From NCBI RefSeq assembly GCF_000380005.1, contig NZ_KB904188.1:558001-622000 (forward strand): 64,000 nucleotides of DNA. Direction: 5' to 3'. Positions 28,144 to 37,378 of this stretch are shown here, one piece after another. Position numbers and translations under genes: made by a program. The stretch's first letter is position 1. Each line of letters starts with the position of its first letter. The stretch is from Streptococcus didelphis DSM 15616 (GTDB lineage: Bacteria; Bacillota; Bacilli; Lactobacillales; Streptococcaceae). The notes beneath the pieces are model-generated. The model was not told where the DNA came from. It saw nothing but the letters and a program-made list of their open reading frames with translations, and did no database searches.

Positions 28144-28800
28144 TTACTCTAGCCAATTAATCGGCTGGATTCCTTTTGCACTTAGAAATGCATTTGTTTG
28201 AGAAAAGGGTTTACTTCCGAAAAAGCCTCGATAAGCTGAAAGAGGGCTTGGATGAGGACTTTCTATTATTTTATGAATCGGGTTAGTAATAAGGGACTTT
28301 TTCCTTCTTGCAAATCCTCCCCATAAGATAAACACTACAGGTTCTTCCTTGCTATTAACAACTTTAATAATAGCATCGGTAAAAGGTTCCCAGATTAAAC
28401 CAGAATGAGCATTTGCTGTATGTTCAGGTACTGTTAAACAAGCATTTAACAATAAGACACCTTGCTTAGCCCAAGAACTTAAATCATGGTGATTGCGTTT
28501 TCCAATATCTTCTTCCAACTCCTTGAGAATATTTTGGAGAGAAGGCGGCGCAGGAATACTATCTGGGACTGAAAAAGATAAGCCTTGTGCCTGATTAGGT
28601 CCATGATAAGGGTCTTGACCAAGAAGTAAGACTTTGGTTTTTTCATAGGGTGTTTCCAGTAAAGCATTAAAAACTTTTTCACGAGGAGGATAGATAACCC
28701 CTTGACTATAAACCTGGTCCATAAACTGATTAATCTTAGCAAAATAATGCTTTGGCAACTCTTCTTTTATTTTGTTATGCCAAGTTGAATGTTCTTCCAT
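28144..28800 (-). CDS. ung: Uracil-DNA glycosylase
   Basis: Removes uracil from DNA to start base excision repair. 218 aa, family 1. The water-activating motif GQDPYHGP (near residue 60), the LLLNACLTV segment and the minor-groove loop HPSPLS are intact. Two consecutive ATG codons exist (28803 and 28800); the second sits at better distance from AAAGG. It precedes pyrC in a two-gene unit. Confidence 0.97.
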   Translation of the reverse strand: MEEHSTWHNKIKEELPKHYFAKINQFMDQVYSQGVIYPPREKVFNALLETPYEKTKVLLLGQDPYHGPNQAQGLSFSVPDSIPAPPSLQNILKELEEDIGKRNHHDLSSWAKQGVLLLNACLTVPEHTANAHSGLIWEPFTDAIIKVVNSKEEPVVFILWGGFARRKKSLITNPIHKIIESPHPSPLSAYRGFFGSKPFSQTNAFLSAKGIQPINWLE

Positions 28801-28867
28801 CATTAGCCTTTCTAAAACTTATAGTCATTGTTTATTCTTAGAACATATTTTAACATAAATTTCAAGC

Positions 28868-28898
28868 AAAAACCCTAGAAATAAAATCTTCTAGGGTT
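28868..28898 (-). terminator. Terminator of the amino-acid ABC genes
   Basis: AACCCTAGAA/TTCTAGGGTT arms (28871-28880 and 28889-28898), 8-nt loop, then a T run on the minus strand. Confidence 0.85.
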
Positions 28899-28913
28899 AA
28901 ATATATGATAAAG

Positions 28914-29570
28914 CTATTGAGGAAGTTGTAACTTAGCTTCCAATTGAGCTTGAAAATGTTCAAAAACATAGCAAAGTAGCCAGTAGATAAAGGCAACTAA
29001 AACGTACATAGACATATAATCCCATTCTCTTCCACCAACAATTTTGGCGTTTTGAAAAATATCTGGGACAGTAATCATAGCTGCCAAGGAAGAACTTTTT
29101 ATCATATCTACAGCTACATTTCCTAAAGGTGGAATAGCAATCCTAACAGCTTGTGGCAAAATAACCTTTTTAATAATGATTCTATTAGATAAACCTAAGG
29201 ACCTAGCAGCCTCCCACTGTCCTAAATCAACAGCATTAATAGAGGAACGAAAAATCTCTGATATATAGGCTGAACTGACTAAACTAAAACCTATATAGGC
29301 ACATAAAAGTGCAGGTAGTTGAACACTAAAGTAAGGTAGCCCAAAATAGAGCATGAACAAGACTACAATCATGGGCACTCCACGCATAATCGAAACATAG
29401 ACCTTAACCAGTCTTTTTAGAATAGCATTCTGAGAACGACCGAAAATAGCCAGGAGAATTCCAAAGGAAATACCAGTTATAAAACTAAGACCTGAAATAC
29501 CAATAGTATAAGGCAGACCTGATAAAACAAACCAGATGCTATCTTTGATGAGCTGAAAATTAATAAACAT
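28914..29570 (-). CDS. Polar amino-acid ABC transporter permease
   Basis: 218-aa membrane subunit of the HisM/GlnP class: four or five transmembrane helices and the EAA loop (QWEAARSLGLSNRIIIKKVILPQAVRIAIPPLGN, about residues 135-170) that contacts an ATPase. It is the last gene of a unit with two binding lipoproteins upstream (24 bp gap to the nearer one). No cognate ATPase gene is present in the cluster, so it must borrow one from elsewhere. The substrate is probably a polar or sulfur amino acid, by family only. Confidence 0.9.
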   Translation of the reverse strand: MFINFQLIKDSIWFVLSGLPYTIGISGLSFITGISFGILLAIFGRSQNAILKRLVKVYVSIMRGVPMIVVLFMLYFGLPYFSVQLPALLCAYIGFSLVSSAYISEIFRSSINAVDLGQWEAARSLGLSNRIIIKKVILPQAVRIAIPPLGNVAVDMIKSSSLAAMITVPDIFQNAKIVGGREWDYMSMYVLVAFIYWLLCYVFEHFQAQLEAKLQLPQ

Positions 29571-29594
29571 ATTCTACTTCCATTAAGACTTTAC

Positions 29595-30443
29595 TTATTC
29601 AACGTCTGAGACATCAATTTTTTTAAAGTCATATTTTTTTTCTTTTGAAACATCTTGTCCTGCAAAGAATTTCTTAGAAAGCTTAGTTAAGGTGCCATCT
29701 TTTTTCATCTCTTCTAAAGCTTTGTTCATTTTCTTTTGAAGGGTCTTATTACCAAGTTTTAGAGCAAAATTAGATTCAGAAGGGTTATAATACACATCTT
29801 TTAAAACTTTAACTGGGATTTCTGGTAATGCTTTTGAAGCCATTGTTTGAAGATAGAAATCATTTAAGATTACATCTGTTCTACCATTAGCAACGTCTTG
29901 AAGGTAAACATCATTAGTAACATTGTCATAGATAACCAATTCTGCTCCAAATTTTTTAGCTACTTTCATATAAGAAGTTGTTGAAGCACCAGCAGCCTTC
30001 TTACCTTTCAAATCTTTTAAAGATTTAATTCCAGAATCATCTGATTGACGAACAATCATTGACCCAAATGAATACTTATGTGAATCAGTATAAAGGAACT
30101 TTTTAGCATTTTTACTATCTTTTTCAATAGAATAGCCAGCAACATCAATCTGTCCACTGTTTAAGGCAGATAACATCCCATCAACACCCATCTCAGTAAA
30201 TTTAATGTTTAAGTTAAGACGTTTTCCAATTTCTTTTATAATCTCAACATCGTAACCTGTTAACTTATTTTGTTTATCATGGAATGACTGTGGAAAAAGT
30301 GTTCCTGAAGTTGCAACCTTTAAAGTGCCTCTTTCTTGAATGGCTTTCCAGTTAGCGTCTGCATTTGAACCTTTAGTGCCGCCGCAAGCTACTAGTAAAA
30401 CACTTACAAATACGGCTATCATCGTTAAACATAATCGTTTCAT
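29595..30443 (-). CDS. Amino-acid ABC transporter substrate-binding lipoprotein (second copy)
   Basis: 282-aa family 3 solute-binding lipoprotein: signal peptide with lipobox LLVACGG (Cys near residue 20), then the two-lobe fold with LKVATSGTLFPQSF, LTGYDVEIIKEIGKRL and the hinge region KGKKAAGASTTSYMKVAKK. It is clearly paralogous to the gene immediately upstream, sharing VTNDVYLQDVANGRTD-type segments. AAGGAG is before the ATG. The two copies differ in binding-pocket stretches, so they may capture different ligands for one permease. Confidence 0.92.
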   Translation of the reverse strand: MKRLCLTMIAVFVSVLLVACGGTKGSNADANWKAIQERGTLKVATSGTLFPQSFHDKQNKLTGYDVEIIKEIGKRLNLNIKFTEMGVDGMLSALNSGQIDVAGYSIEKDSKNAKKFLYTDSHKYSFGSMIVRQSDDSGIKSLKDLKGKKAAGASTTSYMKVAKKFGAELVIYDNVTNDVYLQDVANGRTDVILNDFYLQTMASKALPEIPVKVLKDVYYNPSESNFALKLGNKTLQKKMNKALEEMKKDGTLTKLSKKFFAGQDVSKEKKYDFKKIDVSDVE

Positions 30444-30481
30444 TTTTTGAGCTCCTTTTATCTTCTTAATGATGTTTTTTC

Positions 30482-31348
30482 TTATTCTACTGACGAAGTG
30501 TCAATAACTGGAATTTTTTTCGTTTTCCCAAAAGCTTGGGTTAGGTCTTGTCCGGCATAATAGGTTGTAGAGATTTTTTTAAGACTACCATCTTTTTTCA
30601 TTTCCTTAATGACAGCATTAACTTTTTCTGCCAAAGCCTTATCCTTTTTACGCATAACAATTCCTTGCTTGGTTGGGTTATACTGGACATCACTCATTTT
30701 GATATTCATATCCGGGTTTTTAGATAACATGTAATCCACAAAAAGTTTTTGAGCGGGATAGTCATTAGGAATAAAGTCTGTTCTTCCATTGGCGACATCA
30801 TTAAGATAAACGTCACCAGTGACATTATCATAAGTAACTAATTCAGCCCCTTGCTTTTGAGCGACTTTCATGTATTCTGTTCCAGAAGCCCCTGCTGCTT
30901 TTTTACCCTTCCAGTCACTTAAATCTGATTTAGATATATGAGAACTTCCATCTGCACGGACAATCATTCCTCCAACCCCATATTTATAAGGCGTTGACAT
31001 ATAGTATTTCTTTTGACGTTTTGGTGTGATGTCAAAATTATTAAGTGACATATCCACTCGGCCACTATCTACCGTTGTAAATGCTTGATCAAAACCAGTC
31101 TCAACAAATTTAACCTTGATATCAAGTCTTTTAGCGATTTCTTTAACCATATCAACTTCATAACCGACTAATTGGTTCTTATCATTGTAATAAGAAGTTG
31201 GCTGATAAGTTCCTGGCGTAGCAACTTTTATCACACCTTTTTCTTTAATCTTATCCCAACTGTGATCTTGGGCAGTTTTATGAGACGAACAGGCTGATAA
31301 GAAAAGACCAGCAAGTCCGATTGATAGTAAAGCTACTTGTTTTTTCAT
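30482..31348 (-). CDS. Amino-acid ABC transporter substrate-binding lipoprotein (first copy)
   Basis: 288-aa paralogue of the following gene. The lipobox is LFLSACSS (Cys near residue 20) and the body reads IKVATPGTYQPTSYYNDKNQ, GYEVDMVKEIAKRLDIKVKF and KGKKAAGASGTEYMKVAQK. It is first in the three-gene unit, with its own AAGGAG. Tandem duplication followed by divergence is the simplest history. Ligand unknown. Confidence 0.92.
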   Translation of the reverse strand: MKKQVALLSIGLAGLFLSACSSHKTAQDHSWDKIKEKGVIKVATPGTYQPTSYYNDKNQLVGYEVDMVKEIAKRLDIKVKFVETGFDQAFTTVDSGRVDMSLNNFDITPKRQKKYYMSTPYKYGVGGMIVRADGSSHISKSDLSDWKGKKAAGASGTEYMKVAQKQGAELVTYDNVTGDVYLNDVANGRTDFIPNDYPAQKLFVDYMLSKNPDMNIKMSDVQYNPTKQGIVMRKKDKALAEKVNAVIKEMKKDGSLKKISTTYYAGQDLTQAFGKTKKIPVIDTSSVE

Positions 31349-31420
31349 ATAAACTCCTTTTCTTAATAAAAATAGTATAACATTCTAATCTATTAAAGTC
31401 AGTGGCAAAGACTTAGCATT

Positions 31421-31449
31421 AAAAAAAGCTAATCTATAATAGATTAACT
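31421..31449 (-). terminator. Terminator of the amidase gene
   Basis: A 10-bp stem (31427-31436 and 31440-31449) with one wobble pair and a 3-nt loop is followed by seven T on the minus strand. It separates the amidase from the binding-protein genes. Confidence 0.85.
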
Positions 31450-31466
31450 GTTTTATAATATCCTTA

Positions 31467-32921
31467 TTATGGTACTTTTAGAAGCTTTGCCTCTTCAAAT
31501 TTTTCTGCTAAAGCTAGAAGAAGGTCTTCATGCCCTTTATTGGCAAAGAATTGAATTCCCATAGGTAGTCCTTCTTTAGTTTCATAAATAGGCAGACTAA
31601 TGGCAGGATTTCCGGTTAGATTTGCAATAGCTGGATAGGGATTGATGGCTAAACTGCTATTAAACATGTCTTCGATTAACCGCAAACGATCGTTAGGGCT
31701 AAACTCTTCTGCACGGCTTAACTGGTTCAGCAAAGGATCTGATACCTGCAAAGCACCATGTTTAGGAGCAGGACTATTGGTTGTAAAAGTCAGCAATAAA
31801 TCATATTTTTGATGAAACTGAGCCATTTTGGCACTGTATTTATCCCAGTTTTCTAAGGCTTTTGAATAGCGAAAAGCTAAGATTGGCTTACCTGCTTGAT
31901 AAATAGCCCATGTCATAATTTCCATATCATCCTTAGTGACAGCTCGACCAAGAGAATTCTCAATATTGTCAAACATAGCTGCTGTCTCAACAGCATTCAT
32001 TACATAATAATCTCTAATCACCTCAGACATGTCAAACGGTAACTCTTCCAAATTAATCACTTGATGACCTTCTTGCTCTAAAAATTGACTAGCCTCTTGC
32101 AAGGCCTTTTGACTATCTTCTGATGCCAATTGCCCATCAATCAATTTCTGATAGACCCCAATTGTTAGGGGCTTTTTAAGTGAAGCTATAAGAGCTTTTT
32201 TTGATAAAGGGCTCAAGGGAAAAGGGCTTTCAGGTTGAAAGGCTTGTAAGCCTAAAAAAAGGTTACGGGTATCTCTGACCGACTTGGTTAAAGCAAAGTG
32301 AACAGAAGCTCCTTGCCAGCCACGATAAGAAGCAGGTCCCATGGGAATCCGACCCCTACTTGGTTTTAAGCCTATTAAGCCATTAAAAGACGCTGGAATA
32401 CGAATAGAACCTCCTCCATCACTTGCTGGAGCTAACTGGCTAATCCCTGAAGCCACCAAGGCAGCAGCTCCTCCAGACGACCCACCGGCATTTCGGCTAT
32501 AATCTATAGGCAGATTAACAGCTCCATGCAGCTGACTATCACTAATGTTTTTAAAACCAAATTCTGGTGTATTAGTCTTTCCTAATACAATAAAGCCCAA
32601 ATCTATTAAGGATTGAACAAAATGGCTAGTCTGACTAGGATAATAATTTTGAAATAAGGATGAACCTGATGTCGAGGGAAGACCAGTTAAATCTTGCCCT
32701 AAATCCTTAATAAAGATAGGAACCCCAGCAAAAGGTTTTTGGTTAAAATTCCTAACTTTTGCTTCTGACCTAGCTGCTTCGTATCGATTTGAAACAATAG
32801 CATTGATTTGTGGATTAATAGCTTCTGCCTTTTTAATAGTTTCTTCTACTATTTCAAGTGCTGATATGTCATGATTCCTAACAGCTTCAGCTATGGCTGA
32901 GGCATCTTTAAACCTGTCCAT
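31467..32921 (-). CDS. Amidase-signature family amidohydrolase
   Basis: 484-aa enzyme of the amidase signature family (relative of GatA). The Ser-cis-Ser-Lys triad is visible: Lys in FIKDLGQ near residue 75, the Gly/Ser-rich stretch NAGGSSGGAAALVASG near 150, and Ser in DGGGSIRIP near 170. No gatC or gatB neighbours, so it is not the transamidosome subunit; it more likely hydrolyses a small amide or peptide. The start was moved to the ATG at 32921, which has GGGAG 5 nt upstream; the first ATG lies before that site. It follows the acetyltransferase gene by 30 bp. Confidence 0.9.
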   Translation of the reverse strand: MDRFKDASAIAEAVRNHDISALEIVEETIKKAEAINPQINAIVSNRYEAARSEAKVRNFNQKPFAGVPIFIKDLGQDLTGLPSTSGSSLFQNYYPSQTSHFVQSLIDLGFIVLGKTNTPEFGFKNISDSQLHGAVNLPIDYSRNAGGSSGGAAALVASGISQLAPASDGGGSIRIPASFNGLIGLKPSRGRIPMGPASYRGWQGASVHFALTKSVRDTRNLFLGLQAFQPESPFPLSPLSKKALIASLKKPLTIGVYQKLIDGQLASEDSQKALQEASQFLEQEGHQVINLEELPFDMSEVIRDYYVMNAVETAAMFDNIENSLGRAVTKDDMEIMTWAIYQAGKPILAFRYSKALENWDKYSAKMAQFHQKYDLLLTFTTNSPAPKHGALQVSDPLLNQLSRAEEFSPNDRLRLIEDMFNSSLAINPYPAIANLTGNPAISLPIYETKEGLPMGIQFFANKGHEDLLLALAEKFEEAKLLKVP

Positions 32922-32951
32922 ACATACTCCCTTCATTCCTTTATTCTATAG

Positions 32952-33698
32952 CTAGCTCTTACGACTACTGCGTAAAGCAGTCCAGTAATAAGCTACTTCT
33001 TTATAGCCTTGATGCTCATACATTTTCCGATTTATTTCTTTAGATACAAGGATTAGCTTATTATAGCCTTCACTTGCTTTTAATTGCAAAGCAGAACCAA
33101 TACCTCTACCTTGATACTCTTTTACAACACTGAAATCATCTATCTCAACATAGTCGTCAAAATACCAAGCCGTCACATCACCTACTAATTTGTTTCCTTC
33201 TCTAGCAATATAGATTCTAGAACCTTTCTCAGGTAGATTGTGCTTGTTAAATTCAAACATGAGCTTCGCAAAATCTTCACCAAATTCTAAATTTTGATGG
33301 TATTTTAAATCTAAATAAGCTGGCAACCATTCTTTATCCAGCTCTTCAATGAGAATATTTTTTAAGTCAGCTCTTCTAAGCTTGAGATTTTCCAACTTAT
33401 TAGTAAATATGATATGTTTAGACAAGATAAAGCCTTCTTCTTCCAAATAGGCTACTGTCGATTTAGTAAGGTCTTCTTTTTCTGCAAAAAAGAGCATGGC
33501 ATAATCCCTTTTATAGTCTTTCTGCTCAGCTTGCAAATAGCTTAAATCCTTTTTTATCTCTTCTAAGCTTGGCATTTTCTTATAATCTAAATAATTAGAG
33601 TAATGACGCTCAGCCATCTTGTCATCTTTAAAATGAACATATCTTTCATTTTCCTTATAAGCTTGACTATAGGTAGCTAATAATTCCTTAAGTGTCAT
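32952..33698 (-). CDS. GNAT-family acetyltransferase
   Basis: 248-aa protein with a C-terminal GNAT domain (about residues 110-235): DFSVVKEYQGRGIGSALQLKA carries the acetyl-CoA pyrophosphate loop Q/RxxGxG/A, followed by INRKMYEHQGYKEVAYYW. The N-terminal helical region of about 100 residues is family-specific. The substrate is unknown. GAGG is before the ATG and the amidase gene is 30 bp downstream on the same strand. Confidence 0.85.
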   Translation of the reverse strand: MTLKELLATYSQAYKENERYVHFKDDKMAERHYSNYLDYKKMPSLEEIKKDLSYLQAEQKDYKRDYAMLFFAEKEDLTKSTVAYLEEEGFILSKHIIFTNKLENLKLRRADLKNILIEELDKEWLPAYLDLKYHQNLEFGEDFAKLMFEFNKHNLPEKGSRIYIAREGNKLVGDVTAWYFDDYVEIDDFSVVKEYQGRGIGSALQLKASEGYNKLILVSKEINRKMYEHQGYKEVAYYWTALRSSRKS

Positions 33699-33746
33699 CT
33701 CTATACCTCATTACTCTAGTTTTTATTATTATAACATGTCATATCT

Positions 33747-33772
33747 AAAAAAGCAGATTCCTCTGCTTTTTC
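33747..33772. terminator. Terminator downstream of pyrE
   Basis: AAAAAGCAGA/TCTGCTTTTT stem between 33747 and 33772 with flanking A and T runs ends the pyrF-pyrE transcript. Confidence 0.85.
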
Positions 33773-33773
33773 C

Positions 33774-34403
33774 TTACTCATTCCAGTTTTTTTGATCTCT
33801 TTTAAATTTTTCTAATAAAGATAGATCATCAGCATTAATGTAACCGTTGGCTGCTGCTACTTTGATTAATTCAGAATAGTTGGTTAGGGTCACTAATTCA
33901 ATACCAGCCTGCTTAAAATTCTCCTGAGCTTTGGGTAACTCATATGTAAAAATAGCTAGCACTCCCAAGACTTCAGCTCCTTCACGGATAGCTGTCGCTG
34001 CTGCGTCAAGAACTGATCCTCCTGTTGAAATCAAATCTTCAATAATTACCATCTTTTGACCTTTTAAAAGACGGCCTTCAATCTGGTTCCCGGCCCCATG
34101 ATCCTTAGGTTTATTACGAATATAGGTAAAAGGCAGCTCCATTTTATCAGCAATAATTGCTCCGTGGGGAATTCCAGCAGTTGCTGTTCCTGCAATGACT
34201 TCAACTTGTGGGTAATGCTTTTTTATAGATGCTACAAAGCCATTTTCAATTAAGGTCCTTGTATCAGGATAAGATAGAGTCAAACGATTATCTGTATAAA
34301 TAGGTGATTTAATGCCAGATGCCCATGTAAAGGGATCCTGAGGCTTTAAATAAACAGCCTGAATACTTAGTAGGTCTTTTGCAATTTGAGATGCTAATGT
34401 CAT
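33774..34403 (-). CDS. pyrE: Orotate phosphoribosyltransferase
   Basis: Fifth step of pyrimidine synthesis: orotate plus PRPP to orotidine-5'-phosphate. 209 aa. The PRPP-binding signature [18 protein letters not shown] (near residue 119) and [14 protein letters not shown] are intact. AAAGGAG precedes the ATG. It follows pyrF by 54 bp, so the two last steps of UMP synthesis are co-expressed under the upstream PyrR attenuator. Confidence 0.97.
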   Translation of the reverse strand: MTLASQIAKDLLSIQAVYLKPQDPFTWASGIKSPIYTDNRLTLSYPDTRTLIENGFVASIKKHYPQVEVIAGTATAGIPHGAIIADKMELPFTYIRNKPKDHGAGNQIEGRLLKGQKMVIIEDLISTGGSVLDAAATAIREGAEVLGVLAIFTYELPKAQENFKQAGIELVTLTNYSELIKVAAANGYINADDLSLLEKFKRDQKNWNE

Positions 34404-34457
34404 GTTTACTCCTTTATAGATAGTAGTTGAGAAAAATTAATATGGCTGTTTTGTTAC

Positions 34458-35150
34458 TCAGGCATTCCAGTCAGCTTTTATAGCATAATAGGAAGTCATA
34501 GGGTCCTGTGCCTGCGTAATAGGACGCCCTACTACTATATAGTCACTGCCAATAACTTTAGCTTCATAAGGGGTCATAACCCGCTTTTGATCCCCAATTT
34601 CTGCTCCTTGAGGGCGAATGCCTGGTGTTAAACAGACAAAATTTTGAGGAGTCACTGACTTAATAGCTTCTACTTCATGGGCCGAACACACTACACCATC
34701 TAGCTTTGCTTCTGCCGTTTTTTGAGCATAATGTAAAACAGATTCTAACAGACTTGTCTGAATATTTTGATCTTCCTGCATTTGTGACTCACTGGTTGAG
34801 GTTAATTGCGTCACTGCAATAAGTATTGGCCCTTCACCTAATCCTTGACGAGCTGCCTTTAACATTTCAAGCCCACCTGCAGCCTGGACAGTTGTCATAT
34901 CAATACCCATTTTAGCAAGAACCTGCATTGTTGACTGGACAGTATTTGGAATGTCATGAAGTTTCAAGTCTAGAAAAACACTGTGCCCCCTTGACTTAAG
35001 ATAGTGGACAATTTCAGGTCCAAGGGCATAATACAATTCCATACCAATCTTGACATATAATTTTTCAGTGCTAGGAAAAAGACTTAAAAAAGTTTTTACC
35101 TGATCAAAAGAAGCAAAATCTAAAGCTATAATTGGGCGTGCCTCACGCAT
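34458..35150 (-). CDS. pyrF: Orotidine-5'-phosphate decarboxylase
   Basis: Last step to UMP. 230 aa, TIM-barrel decarboxylase. ALDFAS near the N-terminus and the catalytic charged network in [13 protein letters not shown] (near residue 60), with QPVGRPIT-like PLP site reading [11 protein letters not shown] at the C-terminal end. The longest frame adds 28 residues across the leader RNA; AGGAGG lies 6-7 nt before the ATG at 35150 and fixes the start. Expression should fall when UMP is plentiful because of the PyrR attenuator upstream. Confidence 0.97.
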   Translation of the reverse strand: MREARPIIALDFASFDQVKTFLSLFPSTEKLYVKIGMELYYALGPEIVHYLKSRGHSVFLDLKLHDIPNTVQSTMQVLAKMGIDMTTVQAAGGLEMLKAARQGLGEGPILIAVTQLTSTSESQMQEDQNIQTSLLESVLHYAQKTAEAKLDGVVCSAHEVEAIKSVTPQNFVCLTPGIRPQGAEIGDQKRVMTPYEAKVIGSDYIVVGRPITQAQDPMTSYYAIKADWNA

Positions 35151-35172
35151 ATCTATCCTCCTGTATATCTTT

Positions 35173-35206
35173 ACTACAAATTCTAAAGAACTACAAATTC
35201 TAAAGA
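35173..35206. repeat. Perfect tandem duplication of 17 bp in the pyrF leader
   Basis: ACTACAAATTCTAAAGA occurs twice head to tail (35173-35189 and 35190-35206), between the attenuator terminator and the pyrF ribosome binding site. Confidence 0.9.
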
Positions 35207-35315
35207 CAATAAAAACCTTACTTCCAAGAAGCAAGGCTACACAAAATGTAGAGCATCAAATACTCTTTTTCCCTGTGAACCTTATTCGCCTCTCTGGACT
35301 CATTTAAAGGTATAG
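35207..35315 (-). promoter_or_regulatory. PyrR-dependent attenuator leader of pyrF-pyrE
   Basis: The leader contains the PyrR-binding core AGTCCAGAGAGGC (35288-35300), then an A-rich stretch. The hairpin CTACA/TGTAG follows, then an intrinsic terminator with 9-bp arms (35216-35224 and 35228-35236) followed by T5 on the minus strand. PyrR bound to UMP stabilises the anti-antiterminator and causes early termination; this is established for Bacillus and lactic acid bacteria. Confidence 0.85.
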
Positions 35316-35325
35316 TGTTTTGAGT

Positions 35326-35354
35326 ATTATAGCCTTTTTTCTAAGAAGTGTCAA
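35326..35354 (-). promoter_or_regulatory. Promoter of pyrF-pyrE
   Basis: Consensus -35 TTGACA (35349-35354), 17-bp spacer, -10 TATAAT (35326-35331). Confidence 0.9.
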
Positions 35355-35410
35355 AGACTAATAACAATTCCGACAAATAAAGATCTCTCACATCACTAAA
35401 AAGCAAGATA

Positions 35411-35442
35411 AAAGACCTGGTCAACACTTGCGACTAGGTCTT
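35411..35442 (-). terminator. Terminator of the hypothetical gene upstream of pyrF
   Basis: Arms 35412-35422 and 35432-35442 (AAGACCT.../...AGGTCTT, one mismatch) with a short T tract on the minus strand. Confidence 0.55.
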
Positions 35443-35456
35443 AGAAATGATGTGTC

Positions 35457-36008
35457 TTAGTGCTCTAGAGAAAATTGAGCTTCAAATGACATTTGTTTAG
35501 GTCCCTGGTAATGTTTGCGAAAAGCCTCTTCCTCAATATTAACCATCTTGATTTGTTCATATAAAACTGGAGGAACGGGGACTTCTTTCAAGGACATAAT
35601 AATAATTTTTAGAGAAGAAAAAACATCAATTAAAACTCCAAAAACACGAATGCGTTTATCTCCTAATATAGCCTGAAAAACTTCCTTAGATTGACAAAGG
35701 CTAACTAAGTTGTCTAAACCTTTTACCCAATTTTCAACAATCTGTAAGGTTTTATCCATAAGCTTGAAGGCATTTTCTTCATACCAAAAAGTGGACTCAA
35801 TCAGACGTTGTTGCTTATCTAGCGTATTAACTGCATCCACAATTTGTCCTAATTCAGACTGGACAAGATGGGCAGAAAAACTAGCTCCCAAGATGGAAGG
35901 TGTCCTTTCAACAAGCTTTAATTCATCCTTAAAAAGCGTCAAATAGTGAATACTGACCAATAATTTTTGTATTAAAACTTTGTGACCATTTTGCTCAGCT
36001 AGACTCAT
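35457..36008 (-). CDS. Hypothetical cytoplasmic protein
   Basis: 183-aa protein with no signal peptide, membrane segment or recognisable motif. It is rich in Leu/Val/Ile and predicted mostly helical (KTLQIVENWVKGLDNLVSL; VLIDVFSSLKIIIMSLKEV). I do not recognise a family. The longest frame starts 19 codons earlier, but AAGGA about 9 nt before the ATG at 36008 favours MSLAEQNGHK. It lies between ugd, the end of the capsule locus, and the pyrF promoter, same strand. It could mark the conserved right-hand boundary of the capsule region. Confidence 0.65.
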   Translation of the reverse strand: MSLAEQNGHKVLIQKLLVSIHYLTLFKDELKLVERTPSILGASFSAHLVQSELGQIVDAVNTLDKQQRLIESTFWYEENAFKLMDKTLQIVENWVKGLDNLVSLCQSKEVFQAILGDKRIRVFGVLIDVFSSLKIIIMSLKEVPVPPVLYEQIKMVNIEEEAFRKHYQGPKQMSFEAQFSLEH

Positions 36009-36118
36009 ATGACACCGTCCTTCTCTCACTCTACCAGGGAAAACTATACTATTAATATAACACAAGAAAATTAAAAGAGCAATGAAATTACCTAGGCATT
36101 CTAATCTAAAAATAGGTC

Positions 36119-37354
36119 TTAATCCCTACCAAAAAGGTCTCTCGTATAAACTTTATATTTAACATCATCTAAAAAACTATCGTAACGATTAGCAATAATT
36201 GCTTGAGACTGTTCTTTAAAAGAATTAAGATTATTGACAATTTCACTTCCAAAGAAAGTGGTACCGTCTTCCAGACTAGGTTCAAAAATAATCACCTTAG
36301 CTCCCTTAGCCTTGATACGTTTCATAACCCCTTGAATAGAGGATTGCCTAAAATTATCACTATTACTTTTCATGGTCAAACGGTAAACACCCACCGTAAC
36401 TTCTTTTTCCTTTTCTGGATCAAAAGAACTAGACCCTTCATAAGCACCTGCAAGTTCAAGGACTCTCTCAGCAATAAAATCTTTTCTGGTACGATTGCTC
36501 TCAACAATGGCTGACATCATATTTTGAGGAACCTTGTTATAATTAGCTAATAATTGCTTTGTATCTTTAGGTAAACAATAGCCCCCATAGCCAAAGGATG
36601 GATTATTATAATGATTTCCAATACGTGGATCTAAACCAACACCATCAATGATAGCCTTTGTATCAAGCCCCTTACTTTCAGCATAGGTATCCAATTCATT
36701 AAAATAAGAAACCCTTAATGCAAGATAGGTATTGGAAAATAATTTAACAGCCTCGGCCTCAGTAAAGCCCATGATAAGCGTAGCAATATCTTCTTTCACA
36801 GCTCCTTGCTGAAGTAAACCAGCAAATTCCTCAGCTTTTTCCATTAGGCTAGTATCAGATTGATCTGTCCCTACGATAATCCGACTTGGATAAAGATTAT
36901 CATACAAAGCCTTAGATTCACGCAAAAACTCTGGACTAAATAAAAGCTTGTCTAGTTTGTATTTCTCTCGCAGAAGCTCTGTATAGCCTACAGGAACCGT
37001 TGATTTAATAACTATAGTTGCTTGGGAATTGAACTTTTGAACTGTTTCAATAACAGCCTCAACAGCACTTGTATCAAAGAAATCTCGCTTACTATCATAA
37101 TTTGTCGGTGCTGCAACAACAACAAATTCTGCATCACAATAAGCCTCCTCAGCATCTAAAGTAGCTGTCAAATGTAGGTCTTTTTCTGCTAAAAAACGTT
37201 CAATTTCCTTATCTTGAATAGGAGACCTTTTTTGATTAATCAAATTAACCTTTTCAGGAATAATATCGACAGCCATCACCTGATGATGCTGGGCCAAAAG
37301 CACAGCAATTGAAAGCCCCACATAACCCGTACCCGCCACTGCAATTTTTTTCAT
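36119..37354 (-). CDS. ugd: UDP-glucose 6-dehydrogenase
   Basis: Oxidises UDP-glucose to UDP-glucuronate with two NAD. 411 aa, same family as HasB. N-terminal Rossmann motif GTGYVGLS (residues 8-15), the catalytic Cys in [12 protein letters not shown] and the C-terminal nucleotide-binding half are intact. It sits 24 bp downstream of the Wzx flippase gene as the last gene of the capsule locus, which implies glucuronate or a derivative in the polysaccharide. No hyaluronan synthase is present in the window. AAGG lies about 10 nt before the ATG. Codon and base usage look closer to the core genome than the AT-rich genes upstream. Confidence 0.93.
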   Translation of the reverse strand: MKKIAVAGTGYVGLSIAVLLAQHHQVMAVDIIPEKVNLINQKRSPIQDKEIERFLAEKDLHLTATLDAEEAYCDAEFVVVAAPTNYDSKRDFFDTSAVEAVIETVQKFNSQATIVIKSTVPVGYTELLREKYKLDKLLFSPEFLRESKALYDNLYPSRIIVGTDQSDTSLMEKAEEFAGLLQQGAVKEDIATLIMGFTEAEAVKLFSNTYLALRVSYFNELDTYAESKGLDTKAIIDGVGLDPRIGNHYNNPSFGYGGYCLPKDTKQLLANYNKVPQNMMSAIVESNRTRKDFIAERVLELAGAYEGSSSFDPEKEKEVTVGVYRLTMKSNSDNFRQSSIQGVMKRIKAKGAKVIIFEPSLEDGTTFFGSEIVNNLNSFKEQSQAIIANRYDSFLDDVKYKVYTRDLFGRD

Positions 37355-37378
37355 TAATTTGAACCTTTCAGATTAATA

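Noticed and set aside
35457..36065. Longer start (19 extra residues) for the hypothetical gene
   Set aside because: No ribosome binding site precedes it, whereas AAGGA lies before the internal ATG at 36008.
36119..37354. Hyaluronan (hasABC) locus suggested by the UDP-glucose dehydrogenase gene
   Set aside because: No hyaluronan synthase or UDP-glucose pyrophosphorylase gene is adjacent; the gene closes a Wzx/Wzy capsule cluster instead.
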